Positions 53,781-63,230 of a DNA stretch of 64,000 bases are shown piece by piece. A program made the translations under genes and the position numbers. The notes beneath the pieces are model-generated. The model was not told where the DNA came from and did no database searches. It was given only the letters and a program-made list of their open reading frames with translations. How positions within the stretch are numbered: position 1 is the first letter of the stretch; every line of letters starts with the position of its first letter. Origin of the DNA: Streptococcus suis (lineage in GTDB: Bacteria; Bacillota; Bacilli; Lactobacillales; Streptococcaceae); the NCBI RefSeq assembly GCF_024509525.1, contig NZ_JAMWEM010000001.1:62001-126000 (forward strand). The letters are read 5' to 3'.

Positions 53781-54014
53781 CTATCTACTTGAAATGACGA
53801 CCAAGGCCAAGGCAACAGCCATCCAAATAAAAACAAGGATAGCAGTCAGACGTTGCATAACCGCCTCAAAACCACGGGCTTTACTTCTCTCAAAAAGGGC
53901 CCCTGTCCCAGCATCGAACACGTTGCTTGACTGGTTTTTGGCCGGTTGAACAAAAATCACTCCAACAATCACTACAGATAAAATCAAAAGAACTGCTAAT
54001 AATACACGGTACAT
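53781..54014 (-). CDS. secG: Preprotein translocase subunit SecG
   Basis: 77 residues, two membrane helices (LLAVLLILSVVIVGVIFV and AVMQRLTAILVFIWMAVALALVV) joined by a loop with the typical GTGALFERSKARG-like sequence. Part of SecYEG. Start at 54014 (MYRVLLAV); the longer frame is leader with a promoter-like TATACT. It lies 46 nt after rpmG. Confidence 0.95.
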   Translation of the reverse strand: MYRVLLAVLLILSVVIVGVIFVQPAKNQSSNVFDAGTGALFERSKARGFEAVMQRLTAILVFIWMAVALALVVISSR

Positions 54015-54060
54015 ATTTTTTTCTCTTTCTTTAATAACTCTCCATAGTATATCATACTTT

Positions 54061-54210
54061 TTATTTTGTTTCAAGATGAAGAGTGACTTTTCTCTCTTTT
54101 GGGCAATACTTCAGAACCTCAATCTTCTGAGGATGAGTCTTGGCATTTTTGCTTGTTAGATAATTTTTACTACCACATTCCGAACACTGTAAATTAATTT
54201 TAACTCTCAC
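54061..54210 (-). CDS. rpmG: 50S ribosomal protein L33
   Basis: 49 residues. [18 protein letters not shown] and [17 protein letters not shown] contain the two CxxC-like zinc pairs, here CSEC complete and a single Cys in YCPK, so a partly reduced zinc site. It starts with GTG at 54210 behind AAGGGATG. The GTG overlaps the TAG of pmrA by one base (TAGTG). Small size and GTG start make it easy to miss. Confidence 0.93.
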   Translation of the reverse strand: MRVKINLQCSECGSKNYLTSKNAKTHPQKIEVLKYCPKERKVTLHLETK

Positions 54211-55415
54211 TACACATCCCTTACTTTCAAGTAATTTCTAAAGTTAGTCAAAGACCAAATTAGATTAAATAACACCAAGCCACTAGATAGATAAAATACC
54301 CAATCATAACTCAATTGAGCTGCGACTGCTGACCCCATCATTGGACCAACAACAGAACCTAGATTGTTAAAGATTTGATTGAAGGAAAATATCCTTGAAA
54401 TTCCCTCTTTAGGCGTCAACTTTGTCAATAGAGAATTGACCGAAGGTAAGAGGGCACCTGTTCCAAATCCATATAAAAATCGCAAAAGCCCCAGCTGGAA
54501 AGGATTTTGAGCAAAGGCGCAGAGGACATTAATAAGAAGACTGTAAACCAGAGCCACTAATAAAAGCCTATGATTACCTATCTTATCACCCAATTTCCCT
54601 AGGTATCCCGAAGTCACCAAAGATGCCATACCAGGCAAGGAAATGATAAAACCAGCAACAAATAACAGATTATCTGTCTGTCCCAAATGCCGCACATAAA
54701 GGGTCAAAATCGGCACCACAGCCTGAGCAGCTGCAATAATAATCATAGAAGTCACAAAAAGCCCAACCAGCATCTGCTTATCTTTGACCTGAGCAAAGAC
54801 CTCCTTGACCGACATGGCTTCGCCTCTCTTGACAGGAATAAAATCTTCACGAATATAGAATACTGTCAGTACAACCACTAAGGCATAGAGCAGACCGACC
54901 AACAAAAAAACATTGTGAACACCAAACATCTCCGCTAGAATACCGCCTAGCGTTGGACCAATCAAGTTACCAGCAACCGCACCCGTTGACAAGGTTCCAA
55001 GGGCATAGCCTGTCTTTTCCTTAGGCACCTGACTGGCAATCAGGGCAGTCGCATTTGGTATGTAGCCAGTGAACATCCCGTTCAAAATCCGTAAGACGAT
55101 CAGCCAAAAAACATTGGGTACAAAGGCCATACCACCCATAGTAAAAATCATGGCAAAGGCTGCTCGCACCATCATGGGCTTGCGACCATAGCGGTCTGCC
55201 AAACTCCCCCAGATGGGCGCCATAACTGCTGCTGCAAAGGCATTGGCCGACACTGCCAGCCCTGCATAGTATTCCACCTGTCCAGGTCCCACTCCCAACT
55301 CTTCTACAAAGACCGAGATAAAGGGCATAACCAAGGTAAAACTTGTCCCAGTTAGGAAATTCCCCAGCCAAGCCACCTTCAAATTCTGTTTCCAATAACT
55401 ACTACCGCCGTCCAT
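54210..55415 (-). CDS. pmrA: MFS efflux protein PmrA
   Basis: 401 residues with 12 predicted membrane helices. The motif A loop [16 protein letters not shown] is typical of drug-proton antiporters. By gene order (coaE-pmrA-rpmG-secG) it corresponds to pneumococcal PmrA, linked to fluoroquinolone efflux. It overlaps coaE by 14 bp and rpmG by 1 bp, so the cluster is translationally coupled. Confidence 0.9.
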   Translation of the reverse strand: MDGGSSYWKQNLKVAWLGNFLTGTSFTLVMPFISVFVEELGVGPGQVEYYAGLAVSANAFAAAVMAPIWGSLADRYGRKPMMVRAAFAMIFTMGGMAFVPNVFWLIVLRILNGMFTGYIPNATALIASQVPKEKTGYALGTLSTGAVAGNLIGPTLGGILAEMFGVHNVFLLVGLLYALVVVLTVFYIREDFIPVKRGEAMSVKEVFAQVKDKQMLVGLFVTSMIIIAAAQAVVPILTLYVRHLGQTDNLLFVAGFIISLPGMASLVTSGYLGKLGDKIGNHRLLLVALVYSLLINVLCAFAQNPFQLGLLRFLYGFGTGALLPSVNSLLTKLTPKEGISRIFSFNQIFNNLGSVVGPMMGSAVAAQLSYDWVFYLSSGLVLFNLIWSLTNFRNYLKVRDV

Positions 55416-56004
55416 CCTTCAATTCCTCCAAAAGTTGCGCAACCTGAGCTAAGGTTACCTCAACCGCTCCGCCATTATCAATCACCACTTGGGCCTTGCT
55501 CCGCTTTTCCTCTAAAGAAAGCTGCGCAGCCAGACGATTTTCCGCATCTTGAACAGCTAAACCATTACGTTTCATAAGCCGTTCCAACTGCTGCGCTCTA
55601 TCGACATAAACCAGCCAGACTTCATCTACTTCCCCGCTATAATCGGCCTCGTAGAGCAGAGGAATATCCATGAAAACAACTTGCTCCGTCTGTTTGAGAG
55701 TATCCCTTCTAGCCAACAATTCTTTCCTGATAATCTGGTCCTGCAAGACTGACAAACGAGCCCGCAACTTGCTATCCGCAAAAACAGCCTGACCCAGCTT
55801 AGTCCTATCTAGACTACCATCAGCTGACAGGATTGCTTCCCCAAACTCAGCCAGCAAAACCTGGTAGAGTTTGCCGCCTTTAGCCTGTAATTCATGCACG
55901 ACCGCATCCGCATCGATTACTGGATAACCTTGTTCTCTCAGAAAAGCTGTAACGGTTGATTTTCCAGAGGCGATGCCCCCTGTTAAACCGATAATTTTAG
56001 CCAT
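55402..56004 (-). CDS. coaE: Dephospho-CoA kinase
   Basis: 200 residues. Last step of CoA synthesis. P-loop [12 protein letters not shown] at residues 6-17, then [11 protein letters not shown] and [10 protein letters not shown] are diagnostic. Overlaps mutM by 8 bp and pmrA by 14 bp, same strand. Confidence 0.96.
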   Translation of the reverse strand: MAKIIGLTGGIASGKSTVTAFLREQGYPVIDADAVVHELQAKGGKLYQVLLAEFGEAILSADGSLDRTKLGQAVFADSKLRARLSVLQDQIIRKELLARRDTLKQTEQVVFMDIPLLYEADYSGEVDEVWLVYVDRAQQLERLMKRNGLAVQDAENRLAAQLSLEEKRSKAQVVIDNGGAVEVTLAQVAQLLEELKDGRR

Positions 56005-56824
56005 CTTTCACCTGACACTTGGGACAGAAATGTGTCCCCCGTCCGCCCAGCTGGATTTTGACAATCTCCGTCTGGCAACGGGGACAAGCCTGTCCTGTCT
56101 TTCCGTAAACTTGTAAATAATCCTGCATAGTCCCATCCATGCCAAAGGCATTCTTATAGGTCCGAATGGTTGAGCCACCTTTTTCGATACCTAATTGCAG
56201 TACTGCTATGGTGGCTTGACGGAGGTCTGCCACCTGCTCTGCCGATAGATGGTTACTCGTTTGTGCAGGATGAACTTTAGCCTTGAACAAGACCTCATCG
56301 ACATAAATATTGCCCAAACCAGCCACCAAAGACTGGTCCAAAAGATGCGACTTAATGGGCTTTCTCGACTTAGCTAACTTGGCTGCAAATTCTTTTAAGT
56401 CAAAATCTTCCTCCGTCGGCTCAGGACCAATTTTTCGACTGATAAAATAGGCCCCCACATCTGCCTTGCCCAGCAGTTCCATTGTGCCAAACTTGCGGAC
56501 ATCTTGATAGACCAAGGTTGAACCGTCCGTAAAAGTAAAAAAGGCATGGAAATGCTTGTTGGCAGGCACCTGATCTGGAAAGAAATTGTACTTGCCCTCC
56601 ATTCGCAAGTGAGAAATGAGGACATGGTCTGTCAGGTAAATCAAGAGATACTTGCCCCGACGAGCCACATCTAAAATCTCCTGACCAATCAAGTCTTGGC
56701 AGAAAACAGTAGCACCAGTCTTAATCATAGGGGCATAGGACACCTTGACCTTTTCGATGACCTTTCCCTTTACCAACCGATTTAAACCACGACGAACCGT
56801 CTCAACCTCAGGCAATTCGGGCAT
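55997..56824 (-). CDS. mutM: Formamidopyrimidine-DNA glycosylase
   Basis: 275 residues. Removes 8-oxoguanine and cuts the strand. Catalytic N-terminus [13 protein letters not shown] (Pro2), helix-two-turn-helix, and the C-terminal zinc finger ([10 protein letters not shown] ... FCPKCQ). ATG 56824 has no Shine-Dalgarno; the leader before it matches the thrS leader in order and structure. Confidence 0.96.
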   Translation of the reverse strand: MPELPEVETVRRGLNRLVKGKVIEKVKVSYAPMIKTGATVFCQDLIGQEILDVARRGKYLLIYLTDHVLISHLRMEGKYNFFPDQVPANKHFHAFFTFTDGSTLVYQDVRKFGTMELLGKADVGAYFISRKIGPEPTEEDFDLKEFAAKLAKSRKPIKSHLLDQSLVAGLGNIYVDEVLFKAKVHPAQTSNHLSAEQVADLRQATIAVLQLGIEKGGSTIRTYKNAFGMDGTMQDYLQVYGKTGQACPRCQTEIVKIQLGGRGTHFCPKCQVKDG

Positions 56825-56972
56825 ACTAAGATACTAAGCCGTTAAGCGACTCAAAGAAAAATAGAAACCTGACCGACGGTGCTTCGGCACCTAGGTCACG
56901 GTTGTGATTTTCAAAGAGGCCTAGGCGAATTCAAGACAACGCCTAATCGGCTTTCCTTTCTTAACTAAATTT
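56825..56972 (-). promoter_or_regulatory. Structured leader directly before mutM, shared with thrS
   Basis: Minus strand: AGAAAGGA, a hairpin TAGGCG with CGCCTA, then TGACC-TA-GGTGC-CGAA-GCACC-GTC-GGTCA, then GGTTTCTATTTTT and CGCTTAACGG, ending at the ATG. The TA/GTC internal loop and the flanks are the same as before thrS while the stems differ. Confidence 0.6.
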
Positions 56973-56987
56973 TTGATAGACATACTT

Positions 56988-57425
56988 TTATTCACTATTC
57001 AAATCTCGAACATAGTGAACGGTTCGGCTAACTTCTCGGAAGCCATGTTTGATATGAAAATTCTGGCTCAGTAGATTATCCAGTTCCGCATCAGATCCTA
57101 GTTGGCATATCCCTTGACTTTTAGCCCAATGCTCAGCAAAATTCAACAGTTCTTTCGCAATCCCTTGACTACGGTAATTCGGGCTAATAAAAATCCCTTC
57201 TAAATAGGCAACTGGACTCGCCTGGCATCCTTCTACATAGTCGTGGCGAAGCGACAAACTAATCCACGCTATCGGCTCCTCACTTTGAGAGTAATACAAA
57301 AACTCAAAAGGAAACTCATTATTTGAAAATTTTTCTATCAAAACTTGCTCTTTTGTCTGCCAAACCTGACTTGCAAAAGAAGCCCAGATAGAAAGAGTCT
57401 GTTCATTAACTGCTCTAATCGTCAT
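56988..57425 (-). CDS. GNAT-family N-acetyltransferase
   Basis: 145 residues. Acetyl-CoA motif A is in ISPNYRSQGIAKELLNFAEHWAKSQG (about 78-103), followed by HIKHGFREVSRTVHYVRDL. Start at 57425 follows GGTGAG. The general size and SDAELDN loop resemble aminoglycoside 6'-acetyltransferase-type or small-molecule acetyltransferases, but no substrate can be named. Single gene between structured non-coding regions. Confidence 0.85.
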   Translation of the reverse strand: MTIRAVNEQTLSIWASFASQVWQTKEQVLIEKFSNNEFPFEFLYYSQSEEPIAWISLSLRHDYVEGCQASPVAYLEGIFISPNYRSQGIAKELLNFAEHWAKSQGICQLGSDAELDNLLSQNFHIKHGFREVSRTVHYVRDLNSE

Positions 57426-57451
57426 AATATCTCACCGTAACGACGGAAAAC

Positions 57452-57680
57452 ACCACAAAAGTGGTGCTTCACGCTTGAAATTAATTCATTTCTATTCTGG
57501 CGAGACAAGTCACACCAGGCTACCTCGCCCTCTGGTTTTCAAGCTCGGGTTTTCAAATGGTCACTTTAACATTTCTAAGTGACCAGCTGAAACAGTCTAT
57601 TCCTAGACTGTTTCACTCCCCCAGACGTTCCTCGCTCTCCAATTTCTTGGCTCGGGTTAGAAACGTCTCCCGGACGTTTT
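57452..57680. repeat. Hairpin array downstream of era
   Basis: Contains CACCAC-AAAA-GTGGTG, TGGTCAC/GTGACCA and TGAAACAGTCT/AGACTGTTTCA. The stretch 57543-57625 is the reverse complement of part of the 53241-53688 array (last unit about 53455-53535), so the same repeat family is here in the other direction. The end AAACGTC-TCCC-GGACGTTT overlaps the end of era and probably terminates it. Confidence 0.75.
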
Positions 57681-58579
57681 TAATACTCTTTCTCATTATA
57701 ACCAAAATCGGCGAGGTCGAGTTTTTTGTCACGCCAGTTTTTCTTGACCTTGACCCAGGTTTCGAGGAAGACTTTGTCGCCCAACATCAATTCAATATCA
57801 CGACGGGCCATGGAGCCGATTTTTTTGAGCATGGCTCCTTGCTTACCGATGATGATGCCTTTCTGGCTATCACGCTCCACCATAATAGTGGCACGAATGT
57901 GAACCTTGTCCGTAAATTCATCGCGTTTCATAGACTCGATAACAACTGCAACAGAATGCGGGATTTCCTCACGGGTCAGGTGTAGAACCTTCTCCCGAAT
58001 CATCTCAGACACCAAGAAGCGTTCTGGATGGTCAGTGATTTGGTCCGCTGGGAAATATTGGAAGCCTTCGTCCAGGTTTTCCTTGAGAATTTCCATGAGT
58101 CGGTTGACATTGTTCCCTTGGGTAGCAGAAATTGGCACAATTTCCTTGAAGTCCATCTGTTGACGGAAATCATCAATCTGTTCCAAAAGCTGGTCTGGAT
58201 GAACCTTGTCAATCTTGTTAACAACGAGAATAACTGGAACCTTGGCCTGCTTGAGCCGTTCCATTATCATGTCGTCCCCCTTACCCCGCTTCTCATCGGC
58301 TGGCACCATAAAGAGCACCGTATCCACCTCACGAAGGGTGCTATAGGCAGACTCCACCATAAAGTCACCCAAAGCCGTCTTAGGCTTGTGGATTCCTGGT
58401 GTGTCAATGAAGACAATCTGCTCTTCTTCAGTCGTATAAATGCCCATAATCTTGTTACGGGTGGTTTGAGCCTTGTCGCTCATAATGGCAATTTTTTGCC
58501 CCATTACATAGTTGAGAAAGGTTGATTTCCCAACGTTTGGACGACCTAAAATCGCCACAAAACCTGACTTAAATGTCAT
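57680..58579 (-). CDS. era: GTPase Era
   Basis: 299 residues. Binds the 3' end of 16S rRNA in 30S assembly. G1 [10 protein letters not shown]3 DTPG, G4 NKID and the C-terminal KH domain ([14 protein letters not shown]). ATG 58579 follows AAGGAG. Last of the ybeY-dgkA-era operon. Confidence 0.97.
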   Translation of the reverse strand: MTFKSGFVAILGRPNVGKSTFLNYVMGQKIAIMSDKAQTTRNKIMGIYTTEEEQIVFIDTPGIHKPKTALGDFMVESAYSTLREVDTVLFMVPADEKRGKGDDMIMERLKQAKVPVILVVNKIDKVHPDQLLEQIDDFRQQMDFKEIVPISATQGNNVNRLMEILKENLDEGFQYFPADQITDHPERFLVSEMIREKVLHLTREEIPHSVAVVIESMKRDEFTDKVHIRATIMVERDSQKGIIIGKQGAMLKKIGSMARRDIELMLGDKVFLETWVKVKKNWRDKKLDLADFGYNEKEY

Positions 58580-58595
58580 GTATTCTCCTTATATT

Positions 58596-59102
58596 CTAAA
58601 AAATAAAGTCCCAAATTTTCGGCACAAAGATAATCAAGCCTGTCAGCAAGGCAAATCCTGACACAAACAACACTGCTCCTGCTGCCATGTCCTTAGCGTT
58701 TTTAGCTAACATAGAAAAATGATAGCCTGACGCCAAGTCCACCACATTTTCAATAGCTGAATTAACAATTTCAAAAGCAATAACTAAGCAGACACTCAGA
58801 AGCAAGAAAAGCCACTCCACCACGGAAACTCGAAAAATCAAGCCTGCTATTATGACTAAAATAGCTGACACTAGATGCTTGCGCATATTGCGCTCTTCCT
58901 TAAAAGCCGTAAATAAGCCCGTAGTCGCAAATTCTAGGCTAGCTACTAAATCACGGTTTTTCCATTTCTTCTGAGCTTCTCCACTCCGACCCTTTTCCTC
59001 ATCTAGTTCTTCATCAAAACGAAATAGTTGTTTCTCGGTCGTCTTTTGTGAAATTGTATCTGTGGAAACTTGTTTTTCTGAATTAGTCTCGTGTAAGTCC
59101 AT
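58596..59102 (-). CDS. dgkA: Undecaprenol/diacylglycerol kinase
   Basis: 168 residues, membrane enzyme recycling undecaprenol to its phosphate. Core with three helices from about residue 70; [13 protein letters not shown] carries the catalytic Glu residues. The first 50 residues form an acidic, Gln/Thr-rich extension longer than in many relatives; a shorter start near [14 protein letters not shown] has no good start codon, so I keep the long form. It overlaps ybeY by 20 bp. Confidence 0.92.
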   Translation of the reverse strand: MDLHETNSEKQVSTDTISQKTTEKQLFRFDEELDEEKGRSGEAQKKWKNRDLVASLEFATTGLFTAFKEERNMRKHLVSAILVIIAGLIFRVSVVEWLFLLLSVCLVIAFEIVNSAIENVVDLASGYHFSMLAKNAKDMAAGAVLFVSGFALLTGLIIFVPKIWDFIF

Positions 59103-59580
59103 AAGCTGTCAAAATTTCTTCTTGTAAACCAAACATTTCTGCTTCTTCTTCTGGCGTATAATGATCATAGCCATTGATATGCAAAAAGCCGTGAACGGCT
59201 AAAAATCCCATTTCGCGCTCGTAGCTATGTCCGTAATCTTCGGCTTGCTCACGCGCCTTATCGATTGAAATATACAATTCACCGATATAGGCATCGAAAT
59301 CTTCCATCATTTCAGCCAATTCAGTATTATCCAGTAAGTCTTCCTCATCAAAAACAATCTCTGACTCTGGCTTATATTCTAGGCTGACAACGTCTGTCGG
59401 ACGGTCAATCCCACGGTACTCAAAGTTCACCTCATGGACACGCTTATTATCCACAAAGGTCACAGCCATTTCCTTATTCTGCTTGCCAATTTTTTCGGCA
59501 GCAAACTGGAGCAATTCCGTAATCTGCTCCTGCATTTGAGCAGAAACCTGCCCCGTCTCATCAATCATTTCTATATACAT
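59083..59580 (-). CDS. ybeY: Endoribonuclease YbeY
   Basis: 165 residues. Metal-dependent RNase for 16S rRNA 3' end maturation and ribosome quality control. Zinc motif [11 protein letters not shown] (H-x3-H-x5-H, about 129-139). First of the operon. ATG follows AAAGGAATG; -10 TATAAT at 59606-59611 (minus strand). Confidence 0.95.
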   Translation of the reverse strand: MYIEMIDETGQVSAQMQEQITELLQFAAEKIGKQNKEMAVTFVDNKRVHEVNFEYRGIDRPTDVVSLEYKPESEIVFDEEDLLDNTELAEMMEDFDAYIGELYISIDKAREQAEDYGHSYEREMGFLAVHGFLHINGYDHYTPEEEAEMFGLQEEILTAYGLTRD

Positions 59581-59612
59581 AATCTTACATTCCTTTTACG
59601 TTTCCATTATAT

Positions 59613-59649
59613 CATAAAACCTATCAATGAGGAGGTTTTATGGTATAAT
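59613..59649. promoter_or_regulatory. 10-bp inverted repeat between ybeY and rpiR promoters
   Basis: CATAAAACCT (59613-59622) and AGGTTTTATG (59633-59642) lie exactly between the -10 of ybeY (59606-59611) and that of the regulator (TATAAT 59644-59649). A protein bound here would block both. It does not match the CTAGTTT-type palindromes before nanE. Confidence 0.5.
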
Positions 59650-59678
59650 GTCCTCAGAAGCTGTCAGAGGAATGGAAA

Positions 59679-60491
59679 ATGTTACAAACACCGAAACACA
59701 TCACTGCCATCATTGAGTCTCATCTGGATCAGATGACTAGACTTGAAAAGCAGATTGCCAGTTATTTTACTCAGTTAGACCCATCTAGCACCGATCTCAG
59801 CCAAGAAAACACTATACAGCAACTCCACATTTCTCCATCTGCTCTTACCCGTTTTGCCAAAAAATGTGGATTTTCCGGTTATCGAGAATTTGTCTTTGCC
59901 TTTCAGAATAACCAAGAATACTTGGATAAACATTTTGAAAAATTACAGAGGAGCCTAACAAAAAAAGTCTTGGTAGACTATGAGGAAATCCTAACTGCTA
60001 CCAATAAACTCGTTGATGAAGAAAAATTGGAAGAAATTGCCAAACTGATTGACAGTAGCAAGCGTGTCTATTTTTATGGAATCGGCAGTTCTGGTTTGGT
60101 TGCAATGGAAATCAAATCCCGCTTTATGCGACTGGGTGTAGTCTGTGATGCAATTACTGATAAAAACAATCTTATTTGGACAACTACTATTTTAGACCCT
60201 AGTTGCTTGGTTATCGGTCTTTCTCTGTCTGGTCAGACAGAAGAGGTCATGGAGCATCTCCAGCTGGCTGCTCAAAAGGGGATTCCTACCGCCCTGTTAA
60301 CAACTAAGAGTTTTCCCCATCCGACTTTTGACCAAATCATTCCAGTCGCCTCTGTCCGCCACCTCAATTACGGCAATCGTATCTCACCCCAAATTCCCCT
60401 GCTCATCATGCTAGATATTATCTACGCCTATTTTTTGGCTATTGACAAGGAGAAAAAAGAGAATATTTTCAAGCAAACTATTAGAGAATAA
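59679..60491 (+). CDS. RpiR-family regulator of the amino-sugar genes
   Basis: 270 residues. N-terminal HTH_6 domain (HLDQMTRLEKQIASYF, LTRFAKKCGFSGYREF) and C-terminal SIS sugar-phosphate domain (VYFYGIGSSGLVAMEIKSRFMRLG, GLSLSGQTEEVMEHL). It is convergent with the PTS permease and nanE genes and so probably their regulator, sensing ManNAc-6-P or GlcNAc-6-P. NanR of streptococci is of this family. ATG follows AGAGGAATGG. Confidence 0.88.
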   Translation: MLQTPKHITAIIESHLDQMTRLEKQIASYFTQLDPSSTDLSQENTIQQLHISPSALTRFAKKCGFSGYREFVFAFQNNQEYLDKHFEKLQRSLTKKVLVDYEEILTATNKLVDEEKLEEIAKLIDSSKRVYFYGIGSSGLVAMEIKSRFMRLGVVCDAITDKNNLIWTTTILDPSCLVIGLSLSGQTEEVMEHLQLAAQKGIPTALLTTKSFPHPTFDQIIPVASVRHLNYGNRISPQIPLLIMLDIIYAYFLAIDKEKKENIFKQTIRE

Positions 60492-60530
60492 TTCATCCGT
60501 CTTTCTATTTCACAACAATCTTAATAAAAC

Positions 60531-60575
60531 AAAAAGCATTCAAAAATACCCGATAGGTACAGTTTGAATGCTTTT
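60531..60575. terminator. Bidirectional terminator between the RpiR and PTS genes
   Basis: AAAAGCATTCAAA (60532-60544) pairs with TTTGAATGCTTTT (60563-60575). Confidence 0.85.
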
Positions 60576-60594
60576 AATTCGCTTAAATATAACT

Positions 60595-62103
60595 CTATTC
60601 TTCAAGACCAAGAATTTGATTGATTTCTTGGCTATACAGAATAGCCTTACCTCCGAAAATAGCCTGTATTCCTCCTTTTACATCCAAAACAGCCGTTGCA
60701 CCTATAGACTGAATAACTCCCTTATCCACAAGACCACTATTTCTGAGCGATACTCTTAATCGAGTCGCACAGGCAGTCACATTCTCAATATTATCTGCTC
60801 CACCAAGAGCATCGATGATAGCAATTGCATTATCACGAAGACTAGAACCGTTTGATAAAACTTTTTCAGAATGTGAAGCTTGATCACTGCTTTCCATACC
60901 AGGAACTAGCACGTGAAATTTGGTTACTAAAAATTTGAAAACTAGATAATAAACTGCTGCCCAAAGCAAGCCAACAGGAATCACGTAAATCCAATTGGTT
61001 TTGTCATTTCCTTGGAAAACACCAAAAATCAAGTAATCAATAAGCCCACCAGAAAATGAGTTCCCAATACGAATTTGCAGGAGATCTGCGACTAAGAATG
61101 ATAGTCCATCTAAAAATGCGTGAACAACATATAGCCATGGAGCAACAAACAAGAAAGAAAACTCGATTGGCTCGGTAATTCCTGTCAATAGGGAAGTTAA
61201 TGCACTACTTGAATAAAAACTGCCAACCTTCTTACGATTTTCCTTAGGAATTGCGTGATACATAGCCAAACAAGATGCTGGTAGACCAAAAATCATCGTT
61301 GCAAATCGACCAGCAAAAAATCGAGTTCCATAAGTAAATAAGCCTGTGTGATTCGCATCTGCTAATTGAGCAAAGAAAATATTTTGCGCACCTTGGATTG
61401 TCTCACCTGCTACCACTTCACTTCCACCTAATGAGGTATACCAAAACATTGGATAGATGGTATGGTGCAAGCCAAATGCACCTGTCAAACGTAATCCAAA
61501 ACCATATAAGAAGGTTCCAAAACTTCCCATCTCTGCGATTGCCTTACCAAAATCAACTAACAAATTCTGAATCGGTGGCCAAATTATATAAAAAATGGAG
61601 CCAATCGCAATTGCTGCAAATGATGAAATAATTGGAATAAAGCGAGAGCCTCCAAAGAAACCAAGAAAGGCTGGTAATTCAATTTTTCGATATTTATTGT
61701 GTAAAGTTGCAACAGTGATACCAATCGCTAAAGCGCCCAAAACTCCAGTATCAATGCTTGCTTCCTTATCTGCAAAAAGAGTTAAAAATCCACTAATAGT
61801 AGCCGTATAAACCAAGTATGCAACCCCAGCAGATAGGCCAGCAGTCCCCTTATCAGCATCTGCCAAACCTACAGCAACACCAATTGCAAAAATCAATGCT
61901 AAATTCGCAAATACCGCACTACCTGCCGTACTCATGATAGTGAATACAGCTTGCAACCACGCTTGATCCAATACAGGAAATTGTGCTACAGCATTACTAT
62001 TTGATAAGGCGCCTCCAATTCCCAGTAAGAGACCAGCAACAGGCAAAATTGAGATTGGCAGCATAAAGGCCTGCCCTAGCTGAGAAAACTTCTTAAAATT
62101 CAT
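60595..62103 (-). CDS. PTS EIICB permease, glucose/GlcNAc family, probably for an amino sugar
   Basis: 502 residues. EIIC (about 1-400; FKKFSQLGQAFMLPISILPVAG, GITEPIEFSFLFVAP with the conserved Glu) and C-terminal EIIB with the phospho-Cys in VTACATRLRVSL (about 450). No EIIA domain is fused, so a shared EIIA from elsewhere must serve. Next to nanE and an RpiR regulator, it most likely imports ManNAc or a related amino sugar as the 6-phosphate. It is 28 nt after nanE in the same operon. AGGAATGG precedes the ATG. Confidence 0.88.
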   Translation of the reverse strand: MNFKKFSQLGQAFMLPISILPVAGLLLGIGGALSNSNAVAQFPVLDQAWLQAVFTIMSTAGSAVFANLALIFAIGVAVGLADADKGTAGLSAGVAYLVYTATISGFLTLFADKEASIDTGVLGALAIGITVATLHNKYRKIELPAFLGFFGGSRFIPIISSFAAIAIGSIFYIIWPPIQNLLVDFGKAIAEMGSFGTFLYGFGLRLTGAFGLHHTIYPMFWYTSLGGSEVVAGETIQGAQNIFFAQLADANHTGLFTYGTRFFAGRFATMIFGLPASCLAMYHAIPKENRKKVGSFYSSSALTSLLTGITEPIEFSFLFVAPWLYVVHAFLDGLSFLVADLLQIRIGNSFSGGLIDYLIFGVFQGNDKTNWIYVIPVGLLWAAVYYLVFKFLVTKFHVLVPGMESSDQASHSEKVLSNGSSLRDNAIAIIDALGGADNIENVTACATRLRVSLRNSGLVDKGVIQSIGATAVLDVKGGIQAIFGGKAILYSQEINQILGLEE

Positions 62104-62130
62104 ACTCCATTCCTTTCTATAACCAATTTA

Positions 62131-62832
62131 TTATTTATGTAGAGCACTAATAAACCGCTCTGCAATTTCCTTTGGACGTGTGATCGCTCCGCCTACAACA
62201 ATTCCTGCCACACCTAAATCATGAATAATTTTTACTTGGTCAGGATAGTGTATTTTTCCTTCTGCGATGACATCAATCCCAGCACGACAAAGTCGGTCAA
62301 CCAACTCCATATCCGGTCCATCTTCTTGTCGGCTATAGGATGTGTATCCTGATAAGGTCGTTCCAACAAAATCAATACCTGCCTCGTAAGCTGTCACACC
62401 TTCTTCATAGGTAGAAATATCTGCCATGAAGAGTTGGTGTGGATATTTTTCCTTGATTTGATTAATGAAATCAACAATATCGAGTCCATCATAACGCTCA
62501 CGCTTGGTACAATCAAGAGCAATGACTTCAATATCTAAAGCTGCTAATTCGTCTACTTCTCGCATCGTAGCCGTAATAAAGGGCTCTTGTGGAGGATAGT
62601 CTCGCTTGATAATTCCGATAATTGGTAAAGTAGTTACTTCTTTTATCTCCTTAATATCTCGTACACTATTGGCCCGAATACCGACAGCCCCTGCTTCTTG
62701 GGCAGCCTTGACTAGTAAAGGCATAATACCGCCTTCTTCCCTATACAGAGGTTCGCCTGGCAAAGCCTGACAGGAAATGATAATTCCATCTTTTATCTGT
62801 TCTTTTAGAGCTTCCTTACTGATCTTGCCCAT
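62131..62832 (-). CDS. nanE: N-acetylmannosamine-6-phosphate 2-epimerase
   Basis: 233 residues, TIM barrel. Converts ManNAc-6-P to GlcNAc-6-[22 protein letters not shown] at the start and [18 protein letters not shown] at the end are conserved; the catalytic Lys lies in [16 protein letters not shown] sequence. No nanA or nanK is in the window, so the operon fits use of ManNAc taken up by the PTS. ATG follows AAAGGAG. Confidence 0.93.
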   Translation of the reverse strand: MGKISKEALKEQIKDGIIISCQALPGEPLYREEGGIMPLLVKAAQEAGAVGIRANSVRDIKEIKEVTTLPIIGIIKRDYPPQEPFITATMREVDELAALDIEVIALDCTKRERYDGLDIVDFINQIKEKYPHQLFMADISTYEEGVTAYEAGIDFVGTTLSGYTSYSRQEDGPDMELVDRLCRAGIDVIAEGKIHYPDQVKIIHDLGVAGIVVGGAITRPKEIAERFISALHK

Positions 62833-62860
62833 TAATTTCTCCTTTCTATTCCTGGATCCT

Positions 62861-62907
62861 GGATAGCGCTTACAATATTATTATATAGCACATTAACTTT
62901 TTTTCAA
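62861..62907 (-). promoter_or_regulatory. nanE promoter with a cre site
   Basis: TTGAAA (62902-62907), 16 bp, TATAAT (62880-62885), minus strand. Just downstream, TGTAAGCGCTATCC (62861-62874) matches the cre consensus except the last base, so CcpA could block elongation. Confidence 0.7.
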
Positions 62908-62961
62908 TACCAGTTCCTCATTTAAAATCTAATTTCTATTTTGAAAGAAAATAGTCTTCTT

Positions 62962-63007
62962 TTGAAACTAGTTTCAACATTTTATACCTCTTCTAAAACT
63001 AGTTTTA
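62962..63007. promoter_or_regulatory. Two palindromes upstream of nanE, candidate RpiR operator
   Basis: TTGAAACTAGTTTCAA (62962-62977) and TAAAACTAGTTTTA (62994-63007) are perfect palindromes with the shared core AAACTAGTTT. Their centres are 31 bp apart, about three helix turns, on one DNA face. GAAAC-type palindromes are typical RpiR targets. Confidence 0.7.
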
Positions 63008-63025
63008 AAAAACAAAGGCCATCTC

Positions 63026-63129
63026 ATACTCAATGAAAATCAAAAGTAGCCTAGGAAACGAAGCCGAAGATAGAACTGGAGTTCATCAAGGCAAGTTGAC
63101 AACGGATAATTTTGATTTTCGAAGAGTAT
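63026..63129. repeat. RUP-like element, 104 bp
   Basis: Ends ATACTCAATGAAAATCAAAA and, inverted, ATACTCTTCGAAAATCAAAA. The ends and interior pieces such as GCCTAGGAAAC and AAGGCAAG resemble the pneumococcal RUP repeat, which is about 107 bp, bounded by TA and thought to be mobilised by an IS630-type transposase. Confidence 0.75.
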
Positions 63130-63168
63130 CAAATGTATATTAGGAAAATCACACTTGGTTAATTCAAA

Positions 63169-63207
63169 AAAACTAGTTAGGATAACGTAAACGTCCTAAC
63201 TAGTTTT
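63169..63207 (-). terminator. Terminator of the AhpD-like gene
   Basis: AAAACTAGTTAGGA with TCCTAACTAGTTTT, 14-bp perfect stem, T-run on the minus strand. Confidence 0.85.
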
Positions 63208-63230
63208 CGATACATATTCTGCTGGAACTC

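Noticed and set aside
56812..56840. Leaderless promoter for mutM (TAGTAT 6 nt before ATG)
   Set aside because: The hexamer matches the consensus at only four of six bases and has no TG extension; kept only as part of the shared leader.
57452..57466. Stand-alone terminator of the GNAT gene at 56988
   Set aside because: It lies upstream of that gene's start, not downstream; it belongs to the hairpin array after era.
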